DNA of 30,693 nucleotides, from NCBI GenBank assembly GCA_000697335.1, contig JNEM01016101.1, positions 1 to 30,693 of the forward strand, given 5' to 3'. A model generated the notes under the pieces. That model did no database searches. It had not been told where the DNA came from and saw nothing but the letters and a program-made list of their open reading frames with translations. Made by a program: the position numbers and the translations under genes. Every line of letters begins with the position of its first letter. Within the stretch, counting starts at the first letter, position 1. This DNA comes from Conidiobolus incongruus B7586 (Eukaryota > Entomophthoromycota > Entomophthoromycetes > Entomophthorales > Conidiobolaceae). Positions 11,330-22,254 of the stretch are shown piece after piece.

Positions 11330-12155
11330 CTATTTAGCATGCTTGAGTAATTTAGCTCTAGAAGGATGAATACCAGGAACCAAAGGATTCTCTTCAACTG
11401 GTTCATTTTCCTCTGTGGTTTCCTTATTTTCCTTATTTTCCTTATTTTCTTTCTTTTTAGCAGCCTTCTAAATTTATTTGTTAATAAGTTAAATTCAATT
11501 GAATAAATTTAATCAACTTACAATATGTGATTTCACTTTCTTATTCTTCTCAATAATTTTTTTCCTTCTGGTTTCGCTATTGCCGCCACCACCAGCAGTT
11601 AAAGCGACTTTGATTTGTCTACCGTTGAAATTACTCAAATGTAAATCTAAAGCTTTGCAAGAACTTTCGTGATCTTCAAAATCTATAAAACCGTAACCTT
11701 TGGGCTTTTTGGTTTGTTTATCGGTTAATAAACGTACTGACTTAATAGCACCTATTCAATTGAATTTGGTTTAATATTGAATATTATATAATTAGAAAAT
11801 ATTTAATTACCACAACTTGAAAAATGTTTTTCAATATCTTCTTTTGTTGTATTGTAAGGGTAGTTACCTAATTTAGAATAATCAGTAAAAATATAGATAA
11901 AAAACATTGCATAGAATTATTACTAATAAATAAAGTGTGAGCAACAGCACTTAAAACTTTATTTTTCTTATGCTTATTATTATTATTTTGTTTTTGTTGT
12001 TGATTACTGGGTTCTTCAATAGCAACAGGTTGTTCTTCAGTTTCTACATTTTGAATTTGTTCATTGGATTCTTCAGTTTCTTCAAGTTTACGCTTATTTT
12101 TTCTAGATCTAACTCTAACTCTTTTTTCTTTATTTTCAATTGGTTGGTCTGTCAT
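11330..12155 (-). CDS. Single-RRM RNA-binding protein, Nop6-like
   Basis: Four exons on the minus strand: 11924-12155, 11811-11867, 11522-11751, 11330-11467, giving 218 residues. The basic N-terminus (RVRVRSRKNKRK) looks like a nuclear or nucleolar signal, followed by an acidic/Gln/Asn-rich stretch. One RRM spans about 74-145 with RNP2 at LFISNY and RNP1 at KGYGFIDF (114-121). Next is a distinctive TAGGGGNSETRRKK segment, then a Lys/Glu coiled tail ending with GIHPSRAKLLKHAK. The glycine run plus Arg/Lys after the RRM and the C-terminal HPSR resemble fungal Nop6, a nucleolar factor for 40S subunit assembly. This family assignment is from memory and moderate. Introns are 54-59 nt. The start is the first true ATG; TTG codons just upstream are in frame but not used. 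It is divergent with SCAI across 230 bases. Confidence 0.85.
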
Positions 12156-12385
12156 TTTCAATATTTTTATTAATTTTAAAAAATTAACTATTCAAATACA
12201 TATATATTATAATATTTCATTCAAGACCAAAGTATTATGGGATAATTCTTTCAATTAGTTAAATTAAATCATTCTTAATAATTATTAATCCTTGTAAAAT
12301 ATAACTGGGTGAATAATCAATTTAACACACTTTATTTTTGTTAGTATTTTTTCAAGAATTTTACCATTACAATTATATATTAAAA
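12156..12385. promoter_or_regulatory. Shared divergent promoter region (RRM gene / SCAI)
   Basis: Only 230 bases separate the two start codons, so both promoters must lie here. No convincing TATA box at the spacing seen for the intron-poor genes is present, and no other element is recognised. Confidence 0.45.
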
Positions 12386-14696
12386 ATGCTTAATTCTATA
12401 ACACCACCTTTAAAAAAGCAATTTCCAGAATCTAGCGATTCACCATTAACTAATGCTCAAAATAACCAGGAGAATGAAACAGAAACAAAAAATACAGAAT
12501 CAGAAAATAATAATAATTCAAATACAAATAATGACAATGAAACAATTAACGAAGAAGAAACTTCCAAAATAGTTGAAGAATTTCAATATTATTTGGAGAA
12601 AAGTCAACAGTTATTCTCAGGTTTAAGGTAATTATCATTCATTTGGTAACAACATACTTAATATTCACATTTAACAAATTTAGAGAATTATCCCCTATTA
12701 GTGGTATAAAACAATGGCAACCTTATTTCCAGAGAACTTTTGAAATTTATACCAAAGTATTATATTTAATAATATTAACTTTTGATAGTATTAATTAAAT
12801 TATATATTATTATAGTTGTGGAAATTTCAACAAAAACATCGGTAGTATTTATTTATATATTTTAAGTGTTTATTATTTAATTTAATTATTATAGTGCTAC
12901 ACTTGAAAATAAAGATTATTATGGTTTAAGAAGATGGGAAGTAGGTGAAATATCTTCTAAAATTGGGCAATTATATTATCACTATTAGTAAGAGTAATTA
13001 AATTCAACACTATAATTTACTTAACTTTATAATCCTAGCTTAAGAACCAGTGAATTATCCTACCTTCAAGAATCTTTTGTATTTTACGAAGCCATTTGGG
13101 AGAGAGGATATTTTAAAGATGTTTTAGAAGCCAAAAAGTATTCAATTCAATAACCATAAATGAATGACTCATTAATAGCTAAAATTTATAGTCCTGCTCT
13201 AATGATTAAAAAGCTCAGATATTATGCTAGATTTATTGTGGTTTGTTTATTATTGAACAAACATGAGTTAGCCCAAAAATTGGCTCAAGAGCTTAATCTT
13301 CTGGTCGAAGAGTATACCAAATTGTTTAAACCTGCAGATTATATGGAATGGCAATTAGTTCTTCAAGAAATTTCGTTATTTTTAGAGGTTTATCATATTT
13401 TTATAACTGACTCGACTGATAAATAACTATATATAATAGGCTGAAAGAAAACCTTTTTATAAAATTACTGGGGAAAGTAAACAATATATATCTATTAAAA
13501 CTAGATCTGTAAAAGCCATATCCGAATTAAAACATTTAAATGATGAAGATATTTTGCCAAGTGTCAGCAATTCATTAAAGTTACAAGAAGTTATTCTCAC
13601 TGCAAATTATCCTAATCAAGTAATATTATACAATTTATCAACCAAATATTATATTTTGACCACGTTTATAAATAGGCTAAATTCTCTGAAATGACAGTTG
13701 ACATGTTTAGAATGGTTCAGTTCTTTGAAAGAGAATCTGCTCCACTAAATTTACAAAGGTCGTTAACTAATAATACTCAATCTACTGAATCTGAGCAAAC
13801 CGAAACCAATGCATCAGAAAAGGCTTCAACTAAACGTCCCAATCCTCATAAATATCTATTATATCGACCCACTTTTAGTCAATTGTTATTGTATTTATCC
13901 AATGCCTATAAAGACTGTCAAGATAATTCAGTGCTATTGTTGTATTTATCTGGAGAGGCAACAAAAGCAGGAAATAATGAATCAAATGGTAATTTATTAA
14001 GCATTATTCATCATTTTTATAACTAATATTAATATGTTAGGTTTCGTGGGTGGATTTGTTACGAGCTTCCGTAAACCAATTAATAAATCTGCAGAAATTC
14101 AGGGTTCTGTGACTACCATCCATTGTTTACATCCCTCTGACCTGGTGCCATTTACTCGAAAACCATTGTTTCTCGTGGTTGACAGTCCCAATGCCAATAT
14201 CTATGCACAGCTTCCAAAAGTGTTCAATCAACCAGTATTATGTCTACTGTCAGCTAGTGAGTCTCTCTTTAAGGACACGTCCCAGGGTAGCTTATTTACA
14301 TTATTCCTCCACTCTCCAATTTTGGGCATTAGCTCAATTGGCGAAATTGGTCAATTAAGTTCCGAAGTTTCAGATAATTGTCTTGAACTACTGAGATCTA
14401 TTGAATGCTTAACATTTAAAGAATTAGTCAAATCAGAGCCCTCACCATCCATTTATTCCTTTTTATACGACGATTTCTTGCGTACATTATGTATCCGATT
14501 CCTAATGCTACACAATTTACTTTTCATGCATGCAAATATCCATTCCAGTGCTTCCTTACCTTCTTCATCACCTAGCTTTCCTTCAACTATTTTGAATAAT
14601 TTGACTTTACAGCAAGAATTGAGGAAAGTCATTGATTTGTTACAAATTAATGAAAAATTCCCTCAAGATAAAGAGTTGATTCCAGTTGGTGAATAA
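12386..14696 (+). CDS. SCAI: SCAI family protein (suppressor of cancer cell invasion homologue)
   Basis: Nine exons: 12386-12627, 12684-12756, 12816-12841, 12895-12987, 13039-13137, 13192-13387, 13440-13619, 13676-13988, 14041-14696, giving 625 residues (human SCAI is about 606). After an Asn/Glu-rich N-terminus, strong family matches run the whole length: EKSQQLFSGLR, QRTFEIYTKLWKFQQQHR, KIGQLYYHYYLRTSE, IKKLRYYARFIVVCLLLN, FSEMTVDMFRM, HCLHPSDLVPFTRKPLF and GSLFTLFLHSP. In animals SCAI is a nuclear cofactor that represses MRTF/SRF transcription and acts with 53BP1 in double-strand-break repair; the role outside animals is largely unknown. Exon 3 is only 26 nt. The intron before KNPALMIKK (13138-13191) was set by frame and conservation. 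The 3' end faces TRAPPC2 with 226 bases between. The call is very secure. Confidence 0.95.
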
Positions 14697-14922
14697 ACTT
14701 TTTAATAATTACTCGGTTTTAATTGATAATTAATAGTTATTCTAATATATTTAAAATTTATCTAATATTATTAGCCAATAATATTTGTATCAACTTCATA
14801 TCAAATAAATTTCACAATTAAAACTGATCTAAAACATTTGGAATATTTATAATATTGCATCAATAATACCCGATAAAATCAGCCTTATTTTTTCTAATAT
14901 TATTATTATCACAAATTTTTTA

Positions 14923-15550
14923 TTAAAAATATTTTCTTGCCAACGTTTTGACCCTCTCTTCAAATTGTGGTGAATTAATTGAGCTATTAGGAGTATAGAA
15001 TGGATTTAATAATATCTAAAACACTAGTTAAATTTAAAAGATTGATTTTATAAATATAATACTATTACTTTGGCGTATAATTCATGTAATTGTAAGAAAA
15101 AGTGTTTGATATTATCCTCGTTTTTACTATTATGTAATAAAATAAATTTAGTGTCTAGAAATAAGGCTAATAAATACTTAGAGTATGAATAATAAATAAT
15201 TTGACTTACAACTTGGTGTTACATATGCTGAAATTGTTTTATCTTCAAATTTATCAATTGATTTTAGATATCTAATATATATGATTGATATTATTAAATA
15301 TTTAAATATATAAATTTATTATGTTAAATTACACTTGATTTGAATTCCACATAACATCTTCAACGTTATCGATTGCTGCGTGAGCAATAAATTGATTAAT
15401 TTGTTTGGGATTATCCATCTATATATAAAATTAATTAAATAGTTTTAAATAATATTTTATATATGATATTACCTTAAGATCTCTTTGACTTAAATCTAAT
15501 TCAAAAATTGGAAAATCATTCGTACCAACGATTGCTAAATAAAAACTCAT
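14923..15550 (-). CDS. TRAPPC2: TRAPP complex subunit 2 (sedlin)
   Basis: Five exons on the minus strand: 15473-15550, 15333-15418, 15210-15271, 15069-15154, 14923-15015, giving 134 residues (human 140, yeast Trs20 175). TRAPPC2 is a small longin-fold subunit of the TRAPP tethering complexes that act at ER-Golgi and later steps. The start MSFYLAIVGTNDFPIFELD is characteristic, followed by QFIAHAAIDNVEDVMW, TKFILLHNSKNEDNIKHFF, LHELYAK and LNPFYTPNS, all at expected places. Introns are 54-61 nt and lie at codon-consistent phases (26 codons; GT|A; T|AC; phase 0). The open frame continues to a family-typical end (KTLARKYF). A very secure call; neighbours are functionally unrelated. Confidence 0.95.
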
Positions 15551-16251
15551 ATTAATTATTATTAATGTTACTCTATTATTTTTTAGTTTGAATAAGGTTG
15601 ACTGTATGAAAATTCAAATTAATATTATTTCTTGTTTAATTTAATAATTATGGGTCTGTGAAATTTCGAAATTTAGTTTTATTCAGTTATAATATTTTTT
15701 TGTTAAATCAATTGAATAATAAAATGAATATTTTATTCTAGTAGTTTTCAATGGGATTATTATAAATATCATGATGCAATCTAATTTTGATTCTGAGTGT
15801 TGTGCATTAGTTTTTCTATTAAATATATTGTTTTTTTAAATGTTTCGATAATACAGTAAATATCAATATCATTATTGTCAAAGTATTAAATTTAATCAAA
15901 ATACCAGTATTATTAGTAATATATTTGATTGATTTTTCAAACTATTTTATGACTTATCTATGTTTATTCTTGCCCTATAATATTAAAATCTAAGATTATT
16001 TGATTATTAAACCCTCAATCATATTAAAATTTGATACAATTATTATATTGAAGAAAAGATTTTAATGATAAGATTCTGTTAAGACTGTTTCATCAAAATC
16101 CCAAAATTATATAATTGAAGTATAAACTAAAGATTAAAATAACAGTTAATATTGTAAAAAATTTAATCATATAAAATATCTAATATCTGGATTTCATTTA
16201 AATAACTTGAAAAAAGAATAAATAAAAAACACTTTTAATAAAAGATAAAAC
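15551..16251. other. Intergenic, no gene seen
   Basis: AT-rich 5' flank of TRAPPC2 up to the tRNA 3' end. No open frame, and no promoter element beyond background AT words. A TTTT run on the minus strand at 16247-16250 serves the tRNA. Confidence 0.5.
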
Positions 16252-16332
16252 CAACAAAAGCAGGATTTGAACCAACGCGGGAAATCCCATGTGATTTCTA
16301 GTCACACGCCTTAACCACTTGGCCATCTTGTT
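16252..16332 (-). tRNA. tRNA-Ser (anticodon AGA)
   Basis: An 81-nt type II tRNA on the minus strand, intronless. Parts seen: acceptor AACAAGA/TTTTGTT, D stem GCC/GGC, anticodon stem TGTGA/TCACA with loop CTAGAAA (anticodon AGA, reading TCT), a variable arm with GGGA/TCCC, a T loop TTCAAAT and discriminator G. The A box (TGGCCAAGTGG) and B box (GGTTCAAATCC) of the internal Pol III promoter are intact, and a T4 terminator follows directly at 16250-16247. Oddities: an A1-U72 first pair and a T stem (GTTGG/CCTGC) with one U-U mismatch and one G-U pair. Most other departures from the usual serine tRNA are compensated, so it is probably functional. Confidence 0.9.
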
Positions 16333-16540
16333 CCTATTTCTTGAATTCAGTAAAGATATTAAAATATTATACATTTAAGTATTATCAGGATTTATTTAAA
16401 ACATCTTTTGATAATGTAAATATTAATACTAACAAAGTTGTAATATAAAACAACATCTAGCTAATTTTTTATTTTCATGTTTTTAATTTATTACCTTGAA
16501 TTTGAAGTAATGGGAAATTTTTTAATTTCTGATTTTTCAA
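16333..16540. other. tRNA 5' flank, no gene
   Basis: Ordinary AT-rich DNA between the tRNA gene and the AT island; nothing recognised. Confidence 0.4.
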
Positions 16541-17830
16541 ACATATTATTAGTTTTAAATAAATAGATATATATAAAATAAATAAGAGATTATATATTTT
16601 TAAACTATATAAATATATATATCATATTTTTTTTTGATTAAATAATTAACTTTTTAAAATTAGATGTTTAATTTAATTATGCTTAAATCAAATAATAATC
16701 ATCAAAAGTTTTTTATTTTGGTATTAATATAACTTAACTTTAAATCTTTTAAAATTATTTAAAATTTATAAATAGCTTTTGATAATAAAATATTATTTAA
16801 ATCAACTATTTATTATTAAATATACTATTTTAAAGTTAAAAAAGAAATTATTTAAAACTTGTTAAAATTTAAAAAATTAGCTTTAACAATTACTTTTTTA
16901 ATTATTAATAAAGTAAAAAAATATATTAAAAAATACTTTTTTATTTTAGTTAAAGAATTAATTAAATATTTTAATATTACTTTTATAAGTATCATATATA
17001 TATTAAAGTTTAAACTCAGATTAATAAATAAAAATGTAAAATAAATACTTTATAATTTAATTAAAGTTTAAAAAAAAGTTAAAGTAGTTATTATTAAATA
17101 AAACTTACTAAAATATTACTAGAAACTTAAACTTTTATAGTTAATAATTATAATTAATGAATTTTAAATCTTTATATATAATTTTTTATTAAAACAAAAA
17201 CAAAATGTTAAATTAAATTAACTTTCTTTATAAATTCTTTTAAATAAACATATTATTAATAAATAAATATTAATTATTATATTAAATTATAATAGTATTA
17301 ATTACTTTTATTTAATTTTTAAAGGAAAATTAATTAATAGTAAACTTTATATTTTTTTAAATAAAAGTATTTTTAATTAGTGTTTTTAATATAATTTAAA
17401 AAAACCTATTATTTTATATTATAATTATAAAATATATAAATTTAAAATTATTAAAAATTTTCTAATTAAAAATAACTAGAAAAAAGTACTATATCTAGTA
17501 TATTCTTTAAATTATAATTTATGTGATTATAATTACTTTAAGTAATTAAAAAACTAACTTATAAGAAAAAAAATTTCTATAGGAAAATTTAATTAGTTTA
17601 TAAAATATTAAATTTTAATCTTTAATAAAAAGAATTATTTTTTAAGTATAAAAAGTTTATTAAAAGTATAACAAAAAGTTATTAATAATAAAAAAATTAT
17701 TAAATTTATATTATATATCAAAATGTTTATTTATTTTTAATTATAAAAAATTCTTATTATTTAAAATACAAAGTAATAATACAATAAAATTAAAATTTAA
17801 AATTTATTTTATTTATATTTTTTGATTTAT
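16541..17830. other. CpA/CpG-depleted AT island
   Basis: About 1.3 kb of over 90 % A+T. The remaining C residues sit mainly in ACT, CTT, CTA and TCT words. CpG is absent to my eye and CpA/TpG is much rarer than in the flanking intergenic DNA, so the sequence looks as if C-to-T changes had been focused on CpA and CpG. No repeat family, terminal repeats or domain can be recognised. The 61-codon frame at 16859-17044 contains only AT-driven residues and is not called as a gene. Edges are approximate. Confidence 0.5.
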
Positions 17831-18503
17831 AATCAATTATTAAATATATAAACTTAATCTATGATTTGAAAATATACCATGGTTAAAGTTGTTGATTTGA
17901 AATTATATAAAAATATGACTATATAAACAATTTTCTAACTAAATATCTAATAAATTAATTCCAACAATTAATTATAAGTTGTTAAAGAAATATTCCAACA
18001 AATTATAAAATATACAATTTAATTGAAATATATATATTTATATTATTTAAATACAGAATTGCAAAAATCATTTTAGTATTTTCAATAACCAAGATTAGAT
18101 ATATTTATTTTTTAATATTAATCATATTTCATTTAAATTCTAGTTTTGATAATTAAAAAAATGTTTATTAGCAAATAATATTATTTGGCATATTGCTAAC
18201 TATATTTATTTTAGTATTTTAGTTACTTTGATATTAAATCTTAGGTATATAAATTATAACTATAATTTTTATTCAAAACATTAGTAAAAAATTTGATAAT
18301 TGTATAATTAACAATATTATATTATAATTATTTTTGATTATTTAATTAAAAAATGCAAAATTAAATTGGATTATACCATAAGTTCAATTCACATTAAATT
18401 TGTATATACATGATCTTAAACCGTGAGCAATTAAATTTACATACAATCCAAATTAATAATAATATTCAAACTTATCGTATCATATTAAGAAGGATCAAAT
18501 AAT
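17831..18503. other. 5' flank of MTA1-like gene, no other gene
   Basis: Composition returns to ordinary intergenic DNA here with CpA restored. No separate gene is seen; the last 100 bases presumably hold the MTA1-like promoter, but no clear element stands out. Confidence 0.4.
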
Positions 18504-19444
18504 ATGTCTGATGCTTCTCCTTATGATACGATATCCAATACGAGTTCTTCTAATGAATTAGGCATTCTTTTAGACCAAAGGACCAAATTAGAGGACCAAA
18601 TTAGACAATTAAAATTAGAAATTGCTCAATTAGAAAAAGATCAGGAGGAAAGTTCTAATAAGGAGAATGAAATTGATTTAGGTATACACACCTTATATAT
18701 TTTATTTAAACCTTTAAGCTAATATGTTTTAGAAAATATCGATTGGGAGCAATATGAGGCTCCTCCTTGGTGTATCCCTATTAAGGCTAATGTTTTAGAT
18801 TTCGAATTTGATAAGTTAGCTGAAGCTTGCCAATTTGACGTCATCCTTATGGATCCCCCTTGGCAGCTTGCCACTCATGCCCCTACTCGTGGTGTTGCTA
18901 TCGGTTATCAACAGTTACCCGATTTATTCATTGAACAATTGCCTATTCCCTCTCTACAGCAAAATGGATTTATTTTCATTTGGGTCATCAATAATAAATA
19001 CGTTAAAGCTTTCGAGTTAATGGAAAAGTGGGGATATGAATATGTCGATGACATCACTTGGGTTAAACAAACTGTTAATCGCAGAATGGCTAAAGGTCAT
19101 GGTTACTATTTACAACACGCTAAAGAAACTTGCCTTGTTGGTAAAAAGGTAATATCCATGTTTAATTGCTACTTTAATATTAATTCAATTCTTCAGGGTA
19201 AAGATCCTCCAAGCTGTAAACGAGGAATTGGATCAGACGTCATATTCTCAGAAAGACGTGGTCAATCTCAGAAACCTATAGAACTTTATGAGTTAATCGA
19301 AGAATTAGTTCCCAATGGTAATTTAATTATTCAATTTATATAACTATTTATTCATCTATATGTATTATAGGTAAATATTTAGAAATATTTGGTAGAAAGA
19401 ATAATTTAAGAGATTATTGGGTAACAATTGGGAATGAATTATAG
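18504..19444 (+). CDS. MTA1: MT-A70 family adenine methyltransferase, MTA1-like (DNA 6mA)
   Basis: Four exons: 18504-18681, 18733-19148, 19197-19317, 19371-19444, giving 262 residues. A Ser-rich start is followed by a short coiled coil (about 22-55, with LEDQIRQLKLEIAQLEKDQ), then the MT-A70 domain. The catalytic DPPW lies at 100-103, with FIFIWVINNKYVKAFELM, WGYEYVDDITWVKQ, HGYYLQHAKETCLVG, RGQSQKPIELYELIEELVP and a closing GKYLEIFGRKNN motif that contacts SAM ribose in this family. The text after DPPW (QLATHAPTRGVAIGYQQLP) and VNRRMAKGHGYYLQHAKE match my recollection of the ciliate/early-fungal MTA1 clade better than METTL3 or METTL14. MTA1 works with MTA9 and DNA-binding partners to place N6-methyladenine at ApT in DNA. 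RNA methylation remains a possible alternative. No partner gene lies in the window. It is short, lacks METTL3's CCCH zinc fingers and has intact catalytic residues. Confidence 0.88.
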
Positions 19445-20073
19445 ATATCAATATATCATCTTTTTATTATCTAAAGTTTGATTTGCTTATTTGAGTTGAT
19501 TTTATATTTGAATTGATTAATTTAATGATATGCTGTTTGCTGATGTCATTAGTATTCTGTCTAAAAACTTAATAATTAAATTTAAAATATAATATTTATA
19601 TTTTGTTTATATTTCAAATCACTTATTGAAGATAATAATTTCAAATTTTATACTCTCAAAAATCGTTTTTTATTTTGATTTAGAATATAATATTTCCAAG
19701 TATTGATAGATATTAACGGTTAAATTATATATATTTAATTTAATATCTCAACCCAACTTTATTTCAAATTGAGCAAATTCTAAAATATATTCATATAAAT
19801 TCAATATCAGAATTCTTAGAGCGATTATTGTGAGGTATCCATCTTAAATACAATCAATTTTATTCTATATTTAATATCATTTAATATATCAAGTGGGATG
19901 TTTAATCTTAATGTGGTATTTTAAAGTAAAATGAAAAAACTATGGTTAAATATAAATGATAAAATAAATTTAGTTTAGAATGTTGATATTTGAAAATGTA
20001 AACAAACAGTTGAATTTGGAATGGAAATGATATATTTATTAGATTACAATGAATAAAATGAATTTTATGTAAC
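19445..20073. other. Convergent intergenic spacer, no gene seen
   Basis: About 630 bases between the 3' ends of the MTA1-like gene and CCDC124. No open frame or RNA recognised. Confidence 0.5.
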
Positions 20074-20872
20074 TCAGTTAGTTCTAAGACGGTTTTCAAC
20101 TTCTTGTTTCTTACGGTCTTGAAGTTCCTTAATATCTTGCTGAGTGGCATTGTAAGCAATGGTAGTTTGATTAAAGGGATTCTCTTCAGACTTTTGCCAT
20201 TGTTTCCAGAGAATCTCTTTCACTTGGGTTAAACGTAAGCCAGGGTTTTCTTTACGAAGAATAGGTAATTCTCTAGCTTCGTAAGCAGCAAAAGCAGCTT
20301 TAGCTCTGCGTTCAGGATGACGATCGATTTGGTCGCCTTTGGATATGGACATCTTGTCATTCATAACCACTGAAAGCATGTCAAGAGCATCATCAATATT
20401 ACTAGCTGAGTATTCTTCAACGGGCTTGGAGGATTGGGAAATTGCATCGATTTGGGCACTTTTCTTAGCTGCAACTTTCTATAAAATAACATCAATTAAG
20501 TATTATAGATATATGATTGAATGATATTGCTATTACTTCTTCGCCCTTAAGTTTCAAAGGTTTCTTAGGCTTAATTTTAGACATTTCTTGTTCTTCAGCA
20601 CGTTTCAACTCATCCAATTCCTTCTTTTTAGCTAATTGCTCAGCTCTTTTAGCAGCCTTCTCTTCAGCTTTACCGGGCTTCTTAGCACCTTGGGACCAGT
20701 AAGCCTCTTCTTCAGCCTCTTTTTTAGCACGAACTTTGGCTTCTTTCTCAGCTGCAGCTGCAGCCTTTCTTTCTTTAGCAGCAGTAACTATACTTCCCTA
20801 TTAATATATGATGAAATAAATATAATTCAAAAAGATATTACCTTTAGTATTTTCTCCCTTAAATCTAGCCAT
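20074..20872 (-). CDS. CCDC124: CCDC124/Oxs1-Lso2 family ribosome-associated protein
   Basis: Three exons on the minus strand: 20842-20872, 20537-20787, 20074-20478, giving 228 residues (human CCDC124 has 223). It starts MARFKGENTK, like the MPKKFQGENTK start of the family, followed by a long Lys/Glu/Ala charged helix (KERKAAAAAEKEAK onward) with EAYW. The C-terminal conserved domain includes IDDALDMLSVV, HPERRAKAAFAAYEARELP, GLRLTQVKEILWKQW and NPFNQ. CCDC124 and yeast Lso2 bind idle 80S ribosomes and aid restart of translation; human CCDC124 is also seen at the midbody. The first intron's acceptor was chosen at 20788-20789 because an AG 10 bases earlier breaks the frame. An inverted GATA-type palindrome lies about 95-120 bases upstream of the start. 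The call is secure. Confidence 0.93.
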
Positions 20873-20966
20873 TATAAATAAATTAATTGAACTTAAAAAA
20901 TAGAAGTTGACTGATTTTAATTAAAAATGTATATTTATGGGTTGATAAATACTTAATATGATGTAA

Positions 20967-20993
20967 TTCATCTGATAAAGCTTATCAGATGAA
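20967..20993. promoter_or_regulatory. 12-bp inverted repeat with paired GATA motifs
   Basis: Perfect 12-base arms (TTCATCTGATAA and its complement) separated by 3 bases, 95-121 bases upstream of the CCDC124 start codon. Each arm carries CTGATAA, a WGATAR-type binding site for GATA zinc-finger factors, in head-to-head arrangement. Another TTATCAG lies at about 21057-21063. This looks like a dimeric operator rather than a transcript hairpin, but that is inference. Confidence 0.45.
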
Positions 20994-21219
20994 AATATCA
21001 TACTACTATTTACTCATAAAATCATTTGCTTTACCCACTTATTACCATATTATTCTTATCAGATTTGAAATATCTTTAAATAATAATTATAGTTGAATTT
21101 AATAATTTATTAAATATAAAATGAATCAGGTACATCTATGTTAAATTTTGATGATGACAATTGAATATTTTTCATAATATAATAAAATATTTGTTATATA
21201 TTATATAATATTGTATAAA

Positions 21220-21258
<39 letters not shown>

Positions 21259-22254
21259 GGTTTCAAATAAAATTTTCTTAAAATATTAATAAATTTGTAT
21301 GTAGTTCAAAAAATGCTTTAAATATTGAAATACTTTGGATAAAATTTAATTAACAAAGTCAACGTGAAATCGATATTTTTTGATATCTAGTGCGCGAGTG
21401 CAATATACTGTCTGAATAATAATACTATATTAATGGAAACTTTTCAACTTTTCATAATTGATATTGCTATAAGAAGTTTGTATTGAAATACTTACTGCAT
21501 TTCAGATTAAGCCGATTTTTTCATTATAAATTTTATTTTAAGAATATATCCTATTTGAATGATATTTCGATTATTTTTCCTTTTCTATGTCTATTAGGCT
21601 ACAAAATTCAATATTTAACAATTAAATAGCATGCTTAGAATCCTACCAGCTACCTCAGAATATTAATGACAAACCATTGATCATTTACATTTTCATATAA
21701 AAATATTTAATTACTAATATAATTGATGTTCATGATTAAAAATCTTCTATGAATATTATGTGTATATAATATAGATAATCAGCAATAGTCATGAGTTTTT
21801 ATTTCCCAACCTAAGTTGTTCATTTAATTCTAAATTGAAATAATTAACATAAAAAACTATTTTAAAATCCTAAAAAAAACCTTGAAATTTTAAATTTGTA
21901 AAATTTATTAAATATTATGAATTATTACAAAATTTTCAAAAATTAATTCATTCTTTCATCTATAATATTTTTAAATTTTAACTATATAGGAAAAAAAATT
22001 AAATAATAGTGACAGATAATAATCAAATAAATTATAATTAAGTTGTATAAAATAAAAACAAAAAAGATATCCCTATAAAATAAGAACCTGAAGAAACATT
22101 GTTACAAAATATTCTAATAAACAGGTGTATTTGAATACATTTAAAGATCTCAGAGATTCCAATTTATGTAAGATTTTTGATGAAGTATTATTTAAAAGTA
22201 TTGTCAGTTTTAAGTATATATATAGTAATATATTTATTCTTTATTAACTGACTT
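20994..22254. other. Intergenic with ATT trinucleotide repeat
   Basis: About 1.26 kb without a gene, between CCDC124 and the decayed coiled-coil gene. It holds the ATT microsatellite at 21221-21258 and otherwise ordinary AT-rich DNA. Confidence 0.45.
21221..21258. repeat. (TTA)n trinucleotide microsatellite
   Basis: About 12 perfect TTA units in tandem, noncoding. A simple repeat likely to vary in length. Confidence 0.95.

Noticed and set aside
12338-12385. Upstream in-frame extension of SCAI
   Set aside because: Begins at a non-ATG codon in the divergent promoter; the first ATG at 12386 is used instead.
13160-13191. ATG-initiated start before the KNPALMIKK exon of SCAI
   Set aside because: This stretch is the 3' part of a 54-nt intron (13138-13191); splicing keeps the frame and restores family-conserved sequence.
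16859-17044. 61-codon open frame on the plus strand
   Set aside because: Low-complexity AT-driven peptide inside the CpA-depleted island; no homology is recognisable.
16541-17830. Inserted mitochondrial DNA
   Set aside because: The AT content would fit, but no mitochondrial protein, rRNA or tRNA motif can be read on either strand.
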